Assembly (NCBI RefSeq): GCF_019679455.1
Contig: NZ_JAIEZQ010000001.1
Location: 1,240,001-1,304,000, forward strand
DNA from: Nocardioides jiangsuensis
GTDB taxonomy: Bacteria > Actinomycetota > Actinomycetes > Propionibacteriales > Nocardioidaceae
Reading direction: 5' to 3'
Length of the DNA stretch: 64,000 bases
The notes under the pieces were generated by a model, which had not been told where the DNA came from, did not search any database, and saw nothing but the letters and a program-made list of their open reading frames with translations. Positions within the stretch are counted from its first letter, which is position 1. Each line of letters starts with the position of its first letter. Below, in pieces: positions 1 to 8,618 of this stretch. Position numbers and translations under genes: made by a program.

Positions 1-42
1 AGTATGCCTCAGATGAGCCCAGGTCGTGGGTGAGGCGCGAAG

Positions 43-71
43 AAGGCCCCGTCCACAGGGGACGGGGCCTT
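43..71 (-). terminator. Rho-independent terminator after pckG
   Basis: A perfect 12-bp inverted repeat (43-54 with 60-71) with a 5-nt loop lies 27 bp beyond the pckG stop codon. Read on the minus strand it ends in TTCTT, so it would end pckG transcription. Confidence 0.8.
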
Positions 72-97
72 CCGTGTCTCCGATGACAGCGTCGCTG

Positions 98-1933
<1,836 letters not shown>

Positions 1934-2367
1934 GGCCTACCGTTCCCTCTCGCGCATCGCGGTGGCGTGTGAAGCGCCGCCCGGCCATCGAGCGTGTCGA
2001 TGGGGTGTCGTGGAGTTCTTCTCTTGGATCGCCGCTTCGTTGCAGCGATTTTTGGTGCCCTCAACGTACGCCGCAGGTTCCTGCGGCGCAGTAGGAGTGC
2101 TAGTGAATGTACTCACAGGCTTTCGGGGCCTGCCATTGGAACGTTCAAGGGTGTGACGGGCGTCTCTCGAACGGGGGGCATTGGCCCTCTGACCTGCACT
2201 TTTGTCCAGTGAGTGTGGTGCTTTCGCACCCAAAAGACCTATCCCCGTACGGCACTCGCGGGGGGTGCCGTTCGAGGCGGTCCGTGGTCTCCGCGGCGGG
2301 TGTTCGCGACCGCCCGATTTCATCATCGGCGCCCCTTCGCGCTAGAGTTCACACGCCCAATCGGCCG
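1934..2367. other. Gene-free region upstream of pckG
   Basis: About 430 bp with no convincing gene on either strand. It presumably holds the pckG promoter and leader. Visible structure: an 8-bp hairpin (69-76/81-88 of the 2000s, i.e. 2069-2076 with 2081-2088, loop GTTC), a CRP-like dyad at 2102-2117, and a palindrome GAACGTTC at 2139-2146. No -35/-10 pair could be assigned with confidence. Confidence 0.5.
2102..2117. promoter_or_regulatory. Candidate CRP/GlxR operator upstream of pckG
   Basis: The sequence AGTGAATGTACTCACA carries the core GTGA-N6-TCAC of the CRP family consensus TGTGA-N6-TCACA, with one mismatch in the outer positions. It lies about 170 bp upstream of the pckG start. A Crp-family regulator is encoded at 57.9 kb in this window. 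In Corynebacterium GlxR controls gluconeogenic genes, so the placement makes sense, but binding is inferred. Confidence 0.5.
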
Positions 2368-2440
2368 GCGCTCGTAGCTCAACGGATAGAGCATCTGACT
2401 ACGGATCAGAAGGTTGGGGGTTCGAATCCCTCCGAGCGCG
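2368..2440 (+). tRNA. tRNA-Arg (anticodon ACG)
   Basis: A 73-nt cloverleaf. The acceptor stem GCGCTCG (2368-2374) pairs with CGAGCGC (2433-2439), with discriminator G. The anticodon stem TCTGA/TCAGA encloses loop CTACGGA, giving anticodon ACG. The T arm carries GGTTCGAATCC. CCA is not encoded. An integrase remnant follows directly, so this tRNA has probably served as a phage or island attachment site. Confidence 0.97.
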
Positions 2441-2443
2441 CGC

Positions 2444-2487
2444 AGCAAGAAGCCCAGGTCTATCCCCCGTGACCTGGGCTTCTTGCT
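2444..2487 (+). terminator. Terminator after tRNA-Arg
   Basis: A perfect 17-bp inverted repeat (2444-2460 with 2471-2487) around a 10-nt loop, followed by TTC, immediately downstream of the tRNA. Typical intrinsic terminator geometry for a tRNA transcript. Confidence 0.85.
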
Positions 2488-2577
2488 TTCCCAGGGCTGC
2501 CCGGCGCGGACTTCGACCACGAGGTGTCGGCTGACACCAACGCGTGACGCCAACGCGCTCATTCCGCCTCCTCCTCG

Positions 2578-2715
2578 AAGAGGTCCGAGCTTGTCGTCGA
2601 GCGACACGTGCGCGTAGACGTTCATCGTCATCTCGATCGTCGAGTGGCCAACGATGTCCATCGTGGTGCGCGGGGGCACCCCGAGGCTCAGCAACACGCT
2701 ATCCAGGCCACGCTC
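2578..2715 (-). pseudogene. Tyrosine recombinase (integrase) C-terminal remnant
   Basis: The minus strand encodes the very end of a phage-type tyrosine recombinase: the LLSLGVPP stretch, the box II GHS motif, and the catalytic tyrosine in MNVYAHV (codon 2614-2616). An in-frame TAG at 2716-2718 cuts it off upstream, so the Arg-containing catalytic core is missing. The open frame then runs on through the terminator and tRNA, which is spurious. The position beside a tRNA 3' end is where such integrases normally sit, so this is the scar of an integrated element. No matching second attachment repeat was seen in the window. Confidence 0.75.
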
Positions 2716-2807
2716 CTAGCCCGGCTTCCGCTGTCGCCGACCCTGGCCGCGTTGCCTTGCGCAACGGACACCTCGACTAAAGCCTCGAACGGTTCACGAC
2801 GTCCGGT

Positions 2808-3236
2808 TCATCCTCGCGGCGCGCGTGCGGCGACCCAGGGGCCCCGGCCGTCGATGGTGGCGTGGAGCAACCCCACCAGCGAGCCCGGCCAGGCGAACCA
2901 GTGTCGAGCGAGCCAGTCACCGCTGTTGGGGTCGTACGTCTCCGGGAGCATGCCGTCGGCGCTCACCCTCTGCATGAGACGACTGAAGTTCTCTGCGTCC
3001 GCTGTCGGACCGCTGGCCCTGTGCAGTGCGTCGCGAAGGCGTCGGTACTCCTCCACCTCGATCTCGCCACGAGCCAACCGCTCGGCCAGGATCCGCTCGG
3101 CCGGTGTCTCGTTCGGGGCGCCCGAACTACCGTGCCGCATCATGCTGGCCATCATCGCCGCGCAGGGCAGCTCTAACGCGGCTGGATTTTCTCCCGCACT
3201 ACGACAGAGCCCTCGATCCTTGGCGTAACACTTCAC
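2808..3236 (-). CDS. SHOCT-domain protein
   Basis: A 142-residue protein whose middle (about residues 44-70, with ILAERLARGEI then EEYRRL) is a SHOCT domain, a short helical oligomerisation module usually found at the C-terminus of small actinobacterial membrane or signalling proteins. Here about 65 residues of unrecognised sequence follow it. The start is uncertain: the first ATG (3236) overlaps the end of the upstream SHOCT gene, and internal ATGs lie just before the domain. No membrane segment is visible. It probably arose as a diverged copy of its neighbour. The function is unknown. Confidence 0.55.
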   Translation of the reverse strand: MKCYAKDRGLCRSAGENPAALELPCAAMMASMMRHGSSGAPNETPAERILAERLARGEIEVEEYRRLRDALHRASGPTADAENFSRLMQRVSADGMLPETYDPNSGDWLARHWFAWPGSLVGLLHATIDGRGPWVAARAPRG

Positions 3237-3459
3237 TGCGCCGGGTGAACTCTTCCTCGTCGATCTCGCCGCGTGCGTACCGCTCAGCCAGAATCTGGTC
3301 GGCGCTAGACCGAGGCGTCGAGCGTGCGGTTTGGCCCGGGTGGAAGTTACCGAGGATCAGCCACACCACGAGCGCAATCGGAACGCCCCAGACGACGAGC
3401 ATCATCAGGCTCATTCCCAGCCAGCCACCAACCCCCCAGCCACCATCCCAACCCATCAT
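3199..3459 (-). CDS. Membrane-anchored SHOCT-domain protein
   Basis: A small protein of about 86 residues: a Gly/Trp/Met-rich N-terminus, one strong transmembrane helix (MSLMMLVVWGVPIALVVWLIL region), and a C-terminal SHOCT domain (ILAERYARGEI then EEEFTRR). This membrane helix plus SHOCT layout is common in actinobacteria. The start at 3459 is chosen because GGAG lies 9 nt upstream; an in-frame ATG at 3468 abuts that GGAG and is less likely. It overlaps the 5' end of the second SHOCT gene by up to 38 bp. Specific role unknown; probably envelope-associated oligomerisation. Confidence 0.7.
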   Translation of the reverse strand: MMGWDGGWGVGGWLGMSLMMLVVWGVPIALVVWLILGNFHPGQTARSTPRSSADQILAERYARGEIDEEEFTRRSEVLRQGSRALS

Positions 3460-3468
3460 CAGAGTCAT

Positions 3469-4431
3469 CTCCAAACTGGATTGAGGTCTCCAGGGAAGGT
3501 CCCTGAAAGGATGACTCAACAGTCGACGTCGAACAGCCCCCTTGGTAGGGCGAGAAGTCACCCAACGCGGGGGACCTTCGCCCCGATCCTGCCCCCCACC
3601 GACGTCAGTGAGAGTCGGCCACTCGACGGCGGGCTTTGCCGGCGTCCCCATCCCGAACTTCCCGGTCGACCGGTCGACCCATTCACGTCCTCTCAGCGGA
3701 GACCGAGCACCTCACTTCCGTCTCGGCGGTGCTCGCAGGCGCACGGCTCGGCGCCCTGAAGGGGCTGCAGGCGGAGGTGGAGATCGAGGCCTTCGGCCGG
3801 CCCGTCAGCGGATAAGAGTCACAGTCCGAGAACCGAGAAGTCGTGCGCAGATGGCTGCTGGATCTCGCCGTTTTTTGGGCGGGCATGGAGCTTCTGTCGG
3901 AATCTCCGGGAATTCGCCGAAGTCTGAGACGGCCCGGCGACGCATTAGTGAATGCGAACTAGTCAGCGAAGCGACATAGCGGATGAGTTGCCGGGATTTG
4001 TGGTGTTCCTCGCCGGGTTCGGATGATGACATCTGGTCGTTCAGCAACAGTTACCCCCCTTTGTGTGAAGCCGCATCGGCCCTCAATAGAGGCCATGTTT
4101 TCGCCCTCGGGTCCGCCTTTACGTTTTGGCGGTCCGCTTGCAGTACGGGTCCACCAGGACCGGCAGCAGCGTGACGCACTGAAGGTCAGAACAGGCGTCT
4201 CGGGGGGTGAGAACTTTGGCGCACCGTAATCCAGACCGTATCCACGCTGGTTGTCGCGAGCCGCCTTCGCCGTGACGACCCATGCCGAGCGAAGAACTGG
4301 CGCTTCCCAGCTCCGACGCACCCTTTTCAGAGCTCAGGCAACTGCGGTTGTCGAATCCACGCCACAAGCACAGCATTCGATTCCTTCCGACACACGAATC
4401 ATCATCAACCCAAGAAACGGGGACTCATCTC
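3469..4431. other. Stretch without a convincing gene
   Basis: Nearly 1 kb between a SHOCT gene and the secreted-protein gene. Open frames here lack native codon bias or start signals. The only coding-like piece is a startless frame at about 3672-3815 (plus strand), ending in a helical Ala/Leu/Glu segment and TAA. Base composition is visibly less GC-rich than elsewhere around 3830-4280, which fits decayed accessory DNA. Confidence 0.5.
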
Positions 4432-4896
4432 ATGAAGCGATTTCTAGGCATCACCATCGTGGCCCTGGCGGTGGCCCTGGGATTTCCCACGGCCGCGCTT
4501 GCGCAAAGCGGCCACTTCGTCCAGACCCAGACCTGTCGAGACACCGGGACCACGGTGCAGTGCAGCGGCAAGGTAGCCGGCCTCGGCGGGACCACGTTTG
4601 AGATCACCGTCGAGGCAGACGGAGTCGCCTCGGTCGAATGCACCAACCCCGGCGGGAACGTCGCGCCCGGGCAGGACTTCGACTTCACGGCGGAAGGCTC
4701 TTCAGACGAACTGCCCACACCGCGAAACGGGCAGTTCAAGTACTCGGTGGAGACGAACGAGACGGATGCGCCAGCTGGCTCGTGCCCGAACGACTCGTGG
4801 ACGGCCAACGTGATCGACGTGGAGTTCACCAGCGCCACGATCACGCTCACCGAGGACGGGGTCGTCTCCGACACGGTGACCGTTCCTGTCAGCTAG
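4432..4896 (+). CDS. Small secreted protein of unknown function
   Basis: A 154-residue protein starting at an ATG with GGGG 9 nt upstream. It has a classic Sec signal peptide: MKR, a hydrophobic run to about residue 20, then an AALAQS cleavage region. The mature part is acidic and beta-rich with four cysteines (in TCRD, VQCSG, VECTN, GSCPN) that could form two disulfides outside the cell. No family is recognised. It is monocistronic with its own terminator. Codon use is somewhat less GC3-rich than the housekeeping genes, which fits its place in the accessory segment by the tRNA. Confidence 0.75.
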   Translation: MKRFLGITIVALAVALGFPTAALAQSGHFVQTQTCRDTGTTVQCSGKVAGLGGTTFEITVEADGVASVECTNPGGNVAPGQDFDFTAEGSSDELPTPRNGQFKYSVETNETDAPAGSCPNDSWTANVIDVEFTSATITLTEDGVVSDTVTVPVS

Positions 4897-4920
4897 GCAG
4901 TCAGACGCCGCACCCCTAGC

Positions 4921-4957
4921 AGCAACAGGCCCCGGCCCAGAGCCGGGGCCCGTTGCT
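4921..4957. terminator. Bidirectional terminator between convergent genes
   Basis: A 16-bp inverted repeat with one mismatch (4921-4936 with 4942-4957) and a 5-nt loop lies between the secreted-protein gene (+) and the PAS-PP2C gene (-). It could end transcription from both sides. Confidence 0.75.
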
Positions 4958-5039
4958 GTTCAGAGCGTCACCCGACGCGCAGCGTGCCCAAGACCCGGTG
5001 TCAGCCAAAGTTCGAGCGCGTGGTGTCACGCGACCCGCT

Positions 5040-6236
5040 CTAGGAGAGGTCGGGCACACCGAGTGCCACGAGAGCGATGTCGTCACGAGGGCTGCAGCTC
5101 TGGAAGGCGAGCACGTCGGCGAGGACCGCCTCGACGACCGCCGAGGGCCTTTCGTCGTGGGCCTCGGCCGTGGCTCGCAGCCGTGCGTCGCCATACAGCT
5201 CGTCGCCATGACGCCCCTCCGTGACGCCGTCGGTGTACAGCACGACGGTCGAGCCGGGGGCGAGCTCGAGATGCGTATCGCGGAAGTCCGGAGCGCTGAG
5301 GACCCCGACCAGGCTGCCCGGCTCGCCGACGGTCCTCGAGGGTCCTCCGGGGCAGAGGAGCAGCGGCTGCGGATGCCCGCCCAGGCTCATGGACAGCCAC
5401 CAGGTCCCCTCCACTCGTCGGAGGCGCAGCAGGGCGACAGTGCAGAACCGGTCCGTGTGGTGGGTCAGCAGGGTCTGGTTCAAGGCCATGAGCGCGTCGG
5501 CCGGCCGTGGGAGTCGTACCGTGACCGCGCGCAGCGTGTGCCGGACCAGCGACGTCAGAATCGCGGCGTCGACGCCCTTGCCGCACACGTCGCCGAGGAC
5601 GACGACCCAGTCCACCTCGCCGATCTGGAACACGTCGTAGAAGTCACCGCCCACCTCCTCGCCGGTGCCCGCGGGCCGGTAGGCCGCAGCCACGTCCAGT
5701 CCGGGGATCTCTGGCGGGTGGGGTGGGATCAGGGTCTGCTGCAGCGTGCGTGCCAGGGTGCGAGCCCGGGCCTCTGACTCCTCGGCTCGCTGCTTCTCCC
5801 GCAGCAGCTCGCGCTCGTACTCCCGCCGCTCCGTGGCGTCGAGCAGCACGACGCGGACGACGGCGGGCTGCCCCTCGGCATCTCGATCCAGAACGGCGTT
5901 GACCAGGACGGGGAGCCGCCCTCCGTCCGCGGTGACCACCTCGAACGCGATCTCCCGCACGTTCTCCTGCATCCGCAGCATCGGTGCGTAGTGGGTGTCG
6001 TGGTAGATCCGTCCACCCGCGCTGAGCAGGCTCGCGAACGTTCGCTGCCCGATGAGGGTCTCGGCGGTGTAGTGGGTCCACGACAGGAAGGTCCGGTTGA
6101 CGCTGACGATGGTTCCGTCGGGCGTGGTGGAGAGGTACCCACACGGCGCGCGGTCGTACAGCGTCTGCGGGTCGTTCTCCCGGAGGGCCCTGAAGAACGC
6201 CTCGCGGTCGGCCTGGGGACGGTTCACCACGGTCAT
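5040..6236 (-). CDS. RsbP-like PAS-PP2C (SpoIIE) phosphatase
   Basis: A 398-residue serine/threonine phosphatase of the RsbU/RsbP type. Residues about 20-140 form a PAS sensor (with the YLSTTPDGTI start), about 140-165 a Glu/Arg-rich coiled linker, and about 175-395 a PP2C_SIG domain with metal-binding GGDFYDVF and GDVCGKG motifs and a late YTDGVTEG. Such enzymes dephosphorylate an anti-anti-sigma factor (RsbV type) to free a sigma factor. In Bacillus subtilis RsbP acts with the hydrolase RsbQ. Here an RsbQ homologue ends 4 bp upstream, so the two are translationally coupled and almost certainly a pair. The PAS ligand is not evident. Confidence 0.9.
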   Translation of the reverse strand: MTVVNRPQADREAFFRALRENDPQTLYDRAPCGYLSTTPDGTIVSVNRTFLSWTHYTAETLIGQRTFASLLSAGGRIYHDTHYAPMLRMQENVREIAFEVVTADGGRLPVLVNAVLDRDAEGQPAVVRVVLLDATERREYERELLREKQRAEESEARARTLARTLQQTLIPPHPPEIPGLDVAAAYRPAGTGEEVGGDFYDVFQIGEVDWVVVLGDVCGKGVDAAILTSLVRHTLRAVTVRLPRPADALMALNQTLLTHHTDRFCTVALLRLRRVEGTWWLSMSLGGHPQPLLLCPGGPSRTVGEPGSLVGVLSAPDFRDTHLELAPGSTVVLYTDGVTEGRHGDELYGDARLRATAEAHDERPSAVVEAVLADVLAFQSCSPRDDIALVALGVPDLS

Positions 6237-6240
6237 CCGG

Positions 6241-7563
6241 TCACGAGTTCACGAAGGCTGCGATCGCCGACGTGGTCTCCGCCGGTGCGCTGAGGTTGGG
6301 GCAGTGGCCCACCGCGTCGAGCATCACCATGGTGCTGCCCGGAATGGCGTCGTGGACGTACTGCCCGACCTCCACCGGAGCGATGGCGTCCTGCGAACAC
6401 TGCAGGACCAGGGTGGGTACGTCGACCCGCCCGAGGTCTGCTCGGTTGTCGGAGAGGAACGTCACGGCGGCGAAACGGCGGGCGATGTCGGGGTCCGTGC
6501 GACAGAAGCTCGCGGTGAGCTCCTCGCCGAGCTCCGGGCGGTCGGGGTTGCCCATGATCACCGGCGCCATCGCACTCGACCAGCCGAGGTAGTTGCTGTC
6601 CAGCGACTCGAGCAGCCCGTCGATGTCCTCGCGCGAGAAGCCGCCGACGTAGGAGTCGTCGTCGATGTAGCGCGGGGACGGGCCGACCATGACGAGCTGG
6701 GCGTAGCGGCCGGGATCCTGCAGCGCGGCCAGCATGCCGATCATCGCCGAGACCGAGTGGCCGACGAACACCACGTCCTCCAGGTCGAGCTCCTGGCAGA
6801 TCTCGTTCACGTCGGCGGCGTACCCGTCGAGCGAGGAGTAGCGACCGACGTCGTACGCCGAGATGTCCGACTCGCCTGCTCCCACATGGTCGAAGAGCAC
6901 GACCTTGAAGCGGTCCTCGAAGTGGGGGGCGACGAGCCGCCACATGTGCTGGTCGCAGCCGAACCCGTGGGCGAACACGAGGGGCCGGCCTGTCGGACGC
7001 CCGGAAACCCTGACGTTGTTGCGGCCGATCGGGTCCATGGGCCCAACATAACCCGAACCGGGCCTGTCCCCGACGTGCCGCTCTGACCCGACTCGTCCGG
7101 AGACCGCGGGGGTGTCCTGGCTGCGGGCGCCGTTCGCGGACTCGGTGCCGGGACACGATTCCCGTGTCCCGGTGGTGACCGGGATGTGAGCCCACACCGC
7201 CTTGCCGCGTCGGCCCTCGTCGAGTTGCGCTCCCCACTCGCTCGAGCACTGTCCCACGATGAAGAGACCACGACCTCCCAACGCCAGCGGTCCGCTGTCC
7301 GTAGGGCGCAGCATCACCTCGGACCGGTCATGGACGGTCACCGTCAGCGTGCAGTTCGCGTAGGCCACCTCGACCGAGAACGTCGTCCGCGCATGGACGA
7401 CCGCGTTCGTGGCCAGCTCACTCACGACCATGAGGGTCTCGACCTCGACCCGACCCAGCCCGTGGGCTCGCAGCAGGTCCGAGACGAACCTCCGGGCCTG
7501 CCGGACGCTGCCCGGCTCGGGGGGCCAGGCGTGCTCGTGGTGCCACCTGGTCTGGTTCAGCAT
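6241..7563 (-). CDS. RsbW-like ATPase domain in frame with an RsbQ alpha/beta hydrolase
   Basis: A 440-residue frame joining two modules. Residues about 10-128 are a GHKL ATPase of the anti-sigma kinase type (N-box SELATNAVVHA, glycine box GGRGLFIVG). After a low-complexity linker of about 45 residues comes a complete RsbQ-type hydrolase beginning MDPIGRNNVRVSG, with nucleophile Ser in GHSVSA and acid and base in QCSQDA and GHCPNL. These match RsbQ Ser96, Asp219 and His247. RsbQ is the required partner of RsbP, encoded next. The ATG at 7563 is chosen for AAGGA 6 nt upstream; an earlier ATG at 7578 lacks one. A leaderless-type signal before the internal ATG at 7038 suggests RsbQ may also be made alone (265 residues). 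Whether the fusion or two products dominate is open. Confidence 0.85.
   Translation of the reverse strand: MLNQTRWHHEHAWPPEPGSVRQARRFVSDLLRAHGLGRVEVETLMVVSELATNAVVHARTTFSVEVAYANCTLTVTVHDRSEVMLRPTDSGPLALGGRGLFIVGQCSSEWGAQLDEGRRGKAVWAHIPVTTGTRESCPGTESANGARSQDTPAVSGRVGSERHVGDRPGSGYVGPMDPIGRNNVRVSGRPTGRPLVFAHGFGCDQHMWRLVAPHFEDRFKVVLFDHVGAGESDISAYDVGRYSSLDGYAADVNEICQELDLEDVVFVGHSVSAMIGMLAALQDPGRYAQLVMVGPSPRYIDDDSYVGGFSREDIDGLLESLDSNYLGWSSAMAPVIMGNPDRPELGEELTASFCRTDPDIARRFAAVTFLSDNRADLGRVDVPTLVLQCSQDAIAPVEVGQYVHDAIPGSTMVMLDAVGHCPNLSAPAETTSAIAAFVNS
7045..7050 (-). promoter_or_regulatory. Possible internal leaderless promoter for RsbQ
   Basis: On the minus strand TATGTT lies exactly 6 nt before the internal ATG at 7038, which begins the RsbQ-homologous part. 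This is the same geometry as the leaderless starts elsewhere in the window. It implies a separate RsbQ product from within the longer frame. Inferred from sequence only. Confidence 0.45.
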
Positions 7564-7641
7564 GGCGGATCCTTGCATCGGTTCCGGCCGGGACGCGGAC
7601 CGTGGGTCGACGGCAGTCGTCCCGGTCGCTTAACGAAACGA

Positions 7642-7666
7642 GTTCCCCTCGATGAGACCCGTAAAC
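7642..7666 (-). promoter_or_regulatory. Candidate sigma-B-type promoter upstream of the RsbQ/RsbP unit
   Basis: On the minus strand GTTTAC (plus 7661-7666) and GGGGAAC (plus 7642-7648) are 12 nt apart, resembling the GTTT and GGGTAT/GGGAAC elements of SigB/SigF-family promoters. The site is about 80 bp upstream of the operon start. It would make the regulatory genes part of their own regulon, as in Bacillus. The -10 match is imperfect. Confidence 0.3.
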
Positions 7667-7755
7667 ATGCGGATCGCTCCTGGCTAGTCAGGTGGAGAAC
7701 GGTGCCCGCGAGCCCGCGCCGCGCGGCGCAGAGGGTCGGGCCGCGCCACCCGGCG

Positions 7756-8457
7756 TCAGTCCCGCGGCGCGAAGCGATCGTTGGCCATGTCCACCACGTT
7801 CTGCGCGACGTCGCGGAGCTTCATGTTGCTGGTCTGCGACGCACGGACGAGGAAGAGGAAGGCCCTGTCCTCGGTGATCTGGTAGTGCTCCATGGTGAGC
7901 CCGATCGCCTGTCCGATCACCTTCCTCGTGACCAGCGCGTCGTTGAGCTGCTCCTCGCGACGGGCACGCCCCAGCGCGATGGCGGCGTGCGAGGCGAAGA
8001 GCTCCGCGACCCGGACCGCGTCGGGCTCCACCGTGGGGGACCGGGTCGAGTACAGGTTCAGGCCGCCGATGGTGCCCTCGTCGTTGTACAGCTGGAGCGC
8101 GAGCTGGGCCCGGAGCCCGATCGGCGCGGCCCGCGGCATGTAGCGCGGCCACCGCTGGTCGTGCTCCGCGTGCTCGACGATCACGACGGGCGCCTCCCGG
8201 ATGGCGTCCAGACAGGGCCCCTCGCCCAGCTCGTACTGCAGCTCGTCGAGCCGCAGCACCATGGGGTCGGTCGCCGCCAGGGTCTCGATCTTGCCGTCGC
8301 GATGCGTGATGGAGATGCCGACGTGGTCGAAGCCCGGCACGGAGCGCTGCGCCGCGCGCACGATCGCCGCGAGAGTCTCCTCGAGCGTCTGGGGCTTGTT
8401 GATGTCGCGTGCCGCCTCGGCCAGCGCCTCGGCGATATCGGCGGGATGTTCGTTCAT
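7756..8457 (-). CDS. GAF and ANTAR domain antiterminator
   Basis: A 233-residue protein with an N-terminal GAF-type sensor (about residues 20-165) and a C-terminal ANTAR domain (about 168-225; VTRKVIGQAIGLTMEHYQIT then FLVRASQTSN). ANTAR domains bind RNA hairpins and prevent transcription termination. Many actinobacterial GAF-ANTAR proteins sit among sigma-factor regulators, as here. It stands 190 bp upstream of the RsbQ/RsbP unit in the same direction and may be transcribed apart from it. The target RNA is not apparent in the window. Confidence 0.88.
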   Translation of the reverse strand: MNEHPADIAEALAEAARDINKPQTLEETLAAIVRAAQRSVPGFDHVGISITHRDGKIETLAATDPMVLRLDELQYELGEGPCLDAIREAPVVIVEHAEHDQRWPRYMPRAAPIGLRAQLALQLYNDEGTIGGLNLYSTRSPTVEPDAVRVAELFASHAAIALGRARREEQLNDALVTRKVIGQAIGLTMEHYQITEDRAFLFLVRASQTSNMKLRDVAQNVVDMANDRFAPRD

Positions 8458-8618
8458 CGCCGGTCCCCCTAGTCATCGCGAAGCAGGCACGACGCCCAGC
8501 AGGTCACGACCGTGTGACCCGGCGGCCAGCCATGCCGATGCTCTCGAGTCTCGTGACTTCACGCTACTCCGGCCGCCGCCGCCTTTGCCGCCGGCGGCGG
8601 AACTCACGCGGCGGGAGG

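Noticed and set aside
2323-2577. Extension of the integrase remnant through the terminator and tRNA
   Set aside because: The residues come from reading the tRNA and hairpin backwards, a familiar artefact; no start or homology supports it.
3959-4321. A 120-residue minus-strand gene in the decayed region
   Set aside because: No SD, poor codon bias and no recognisable motifs.
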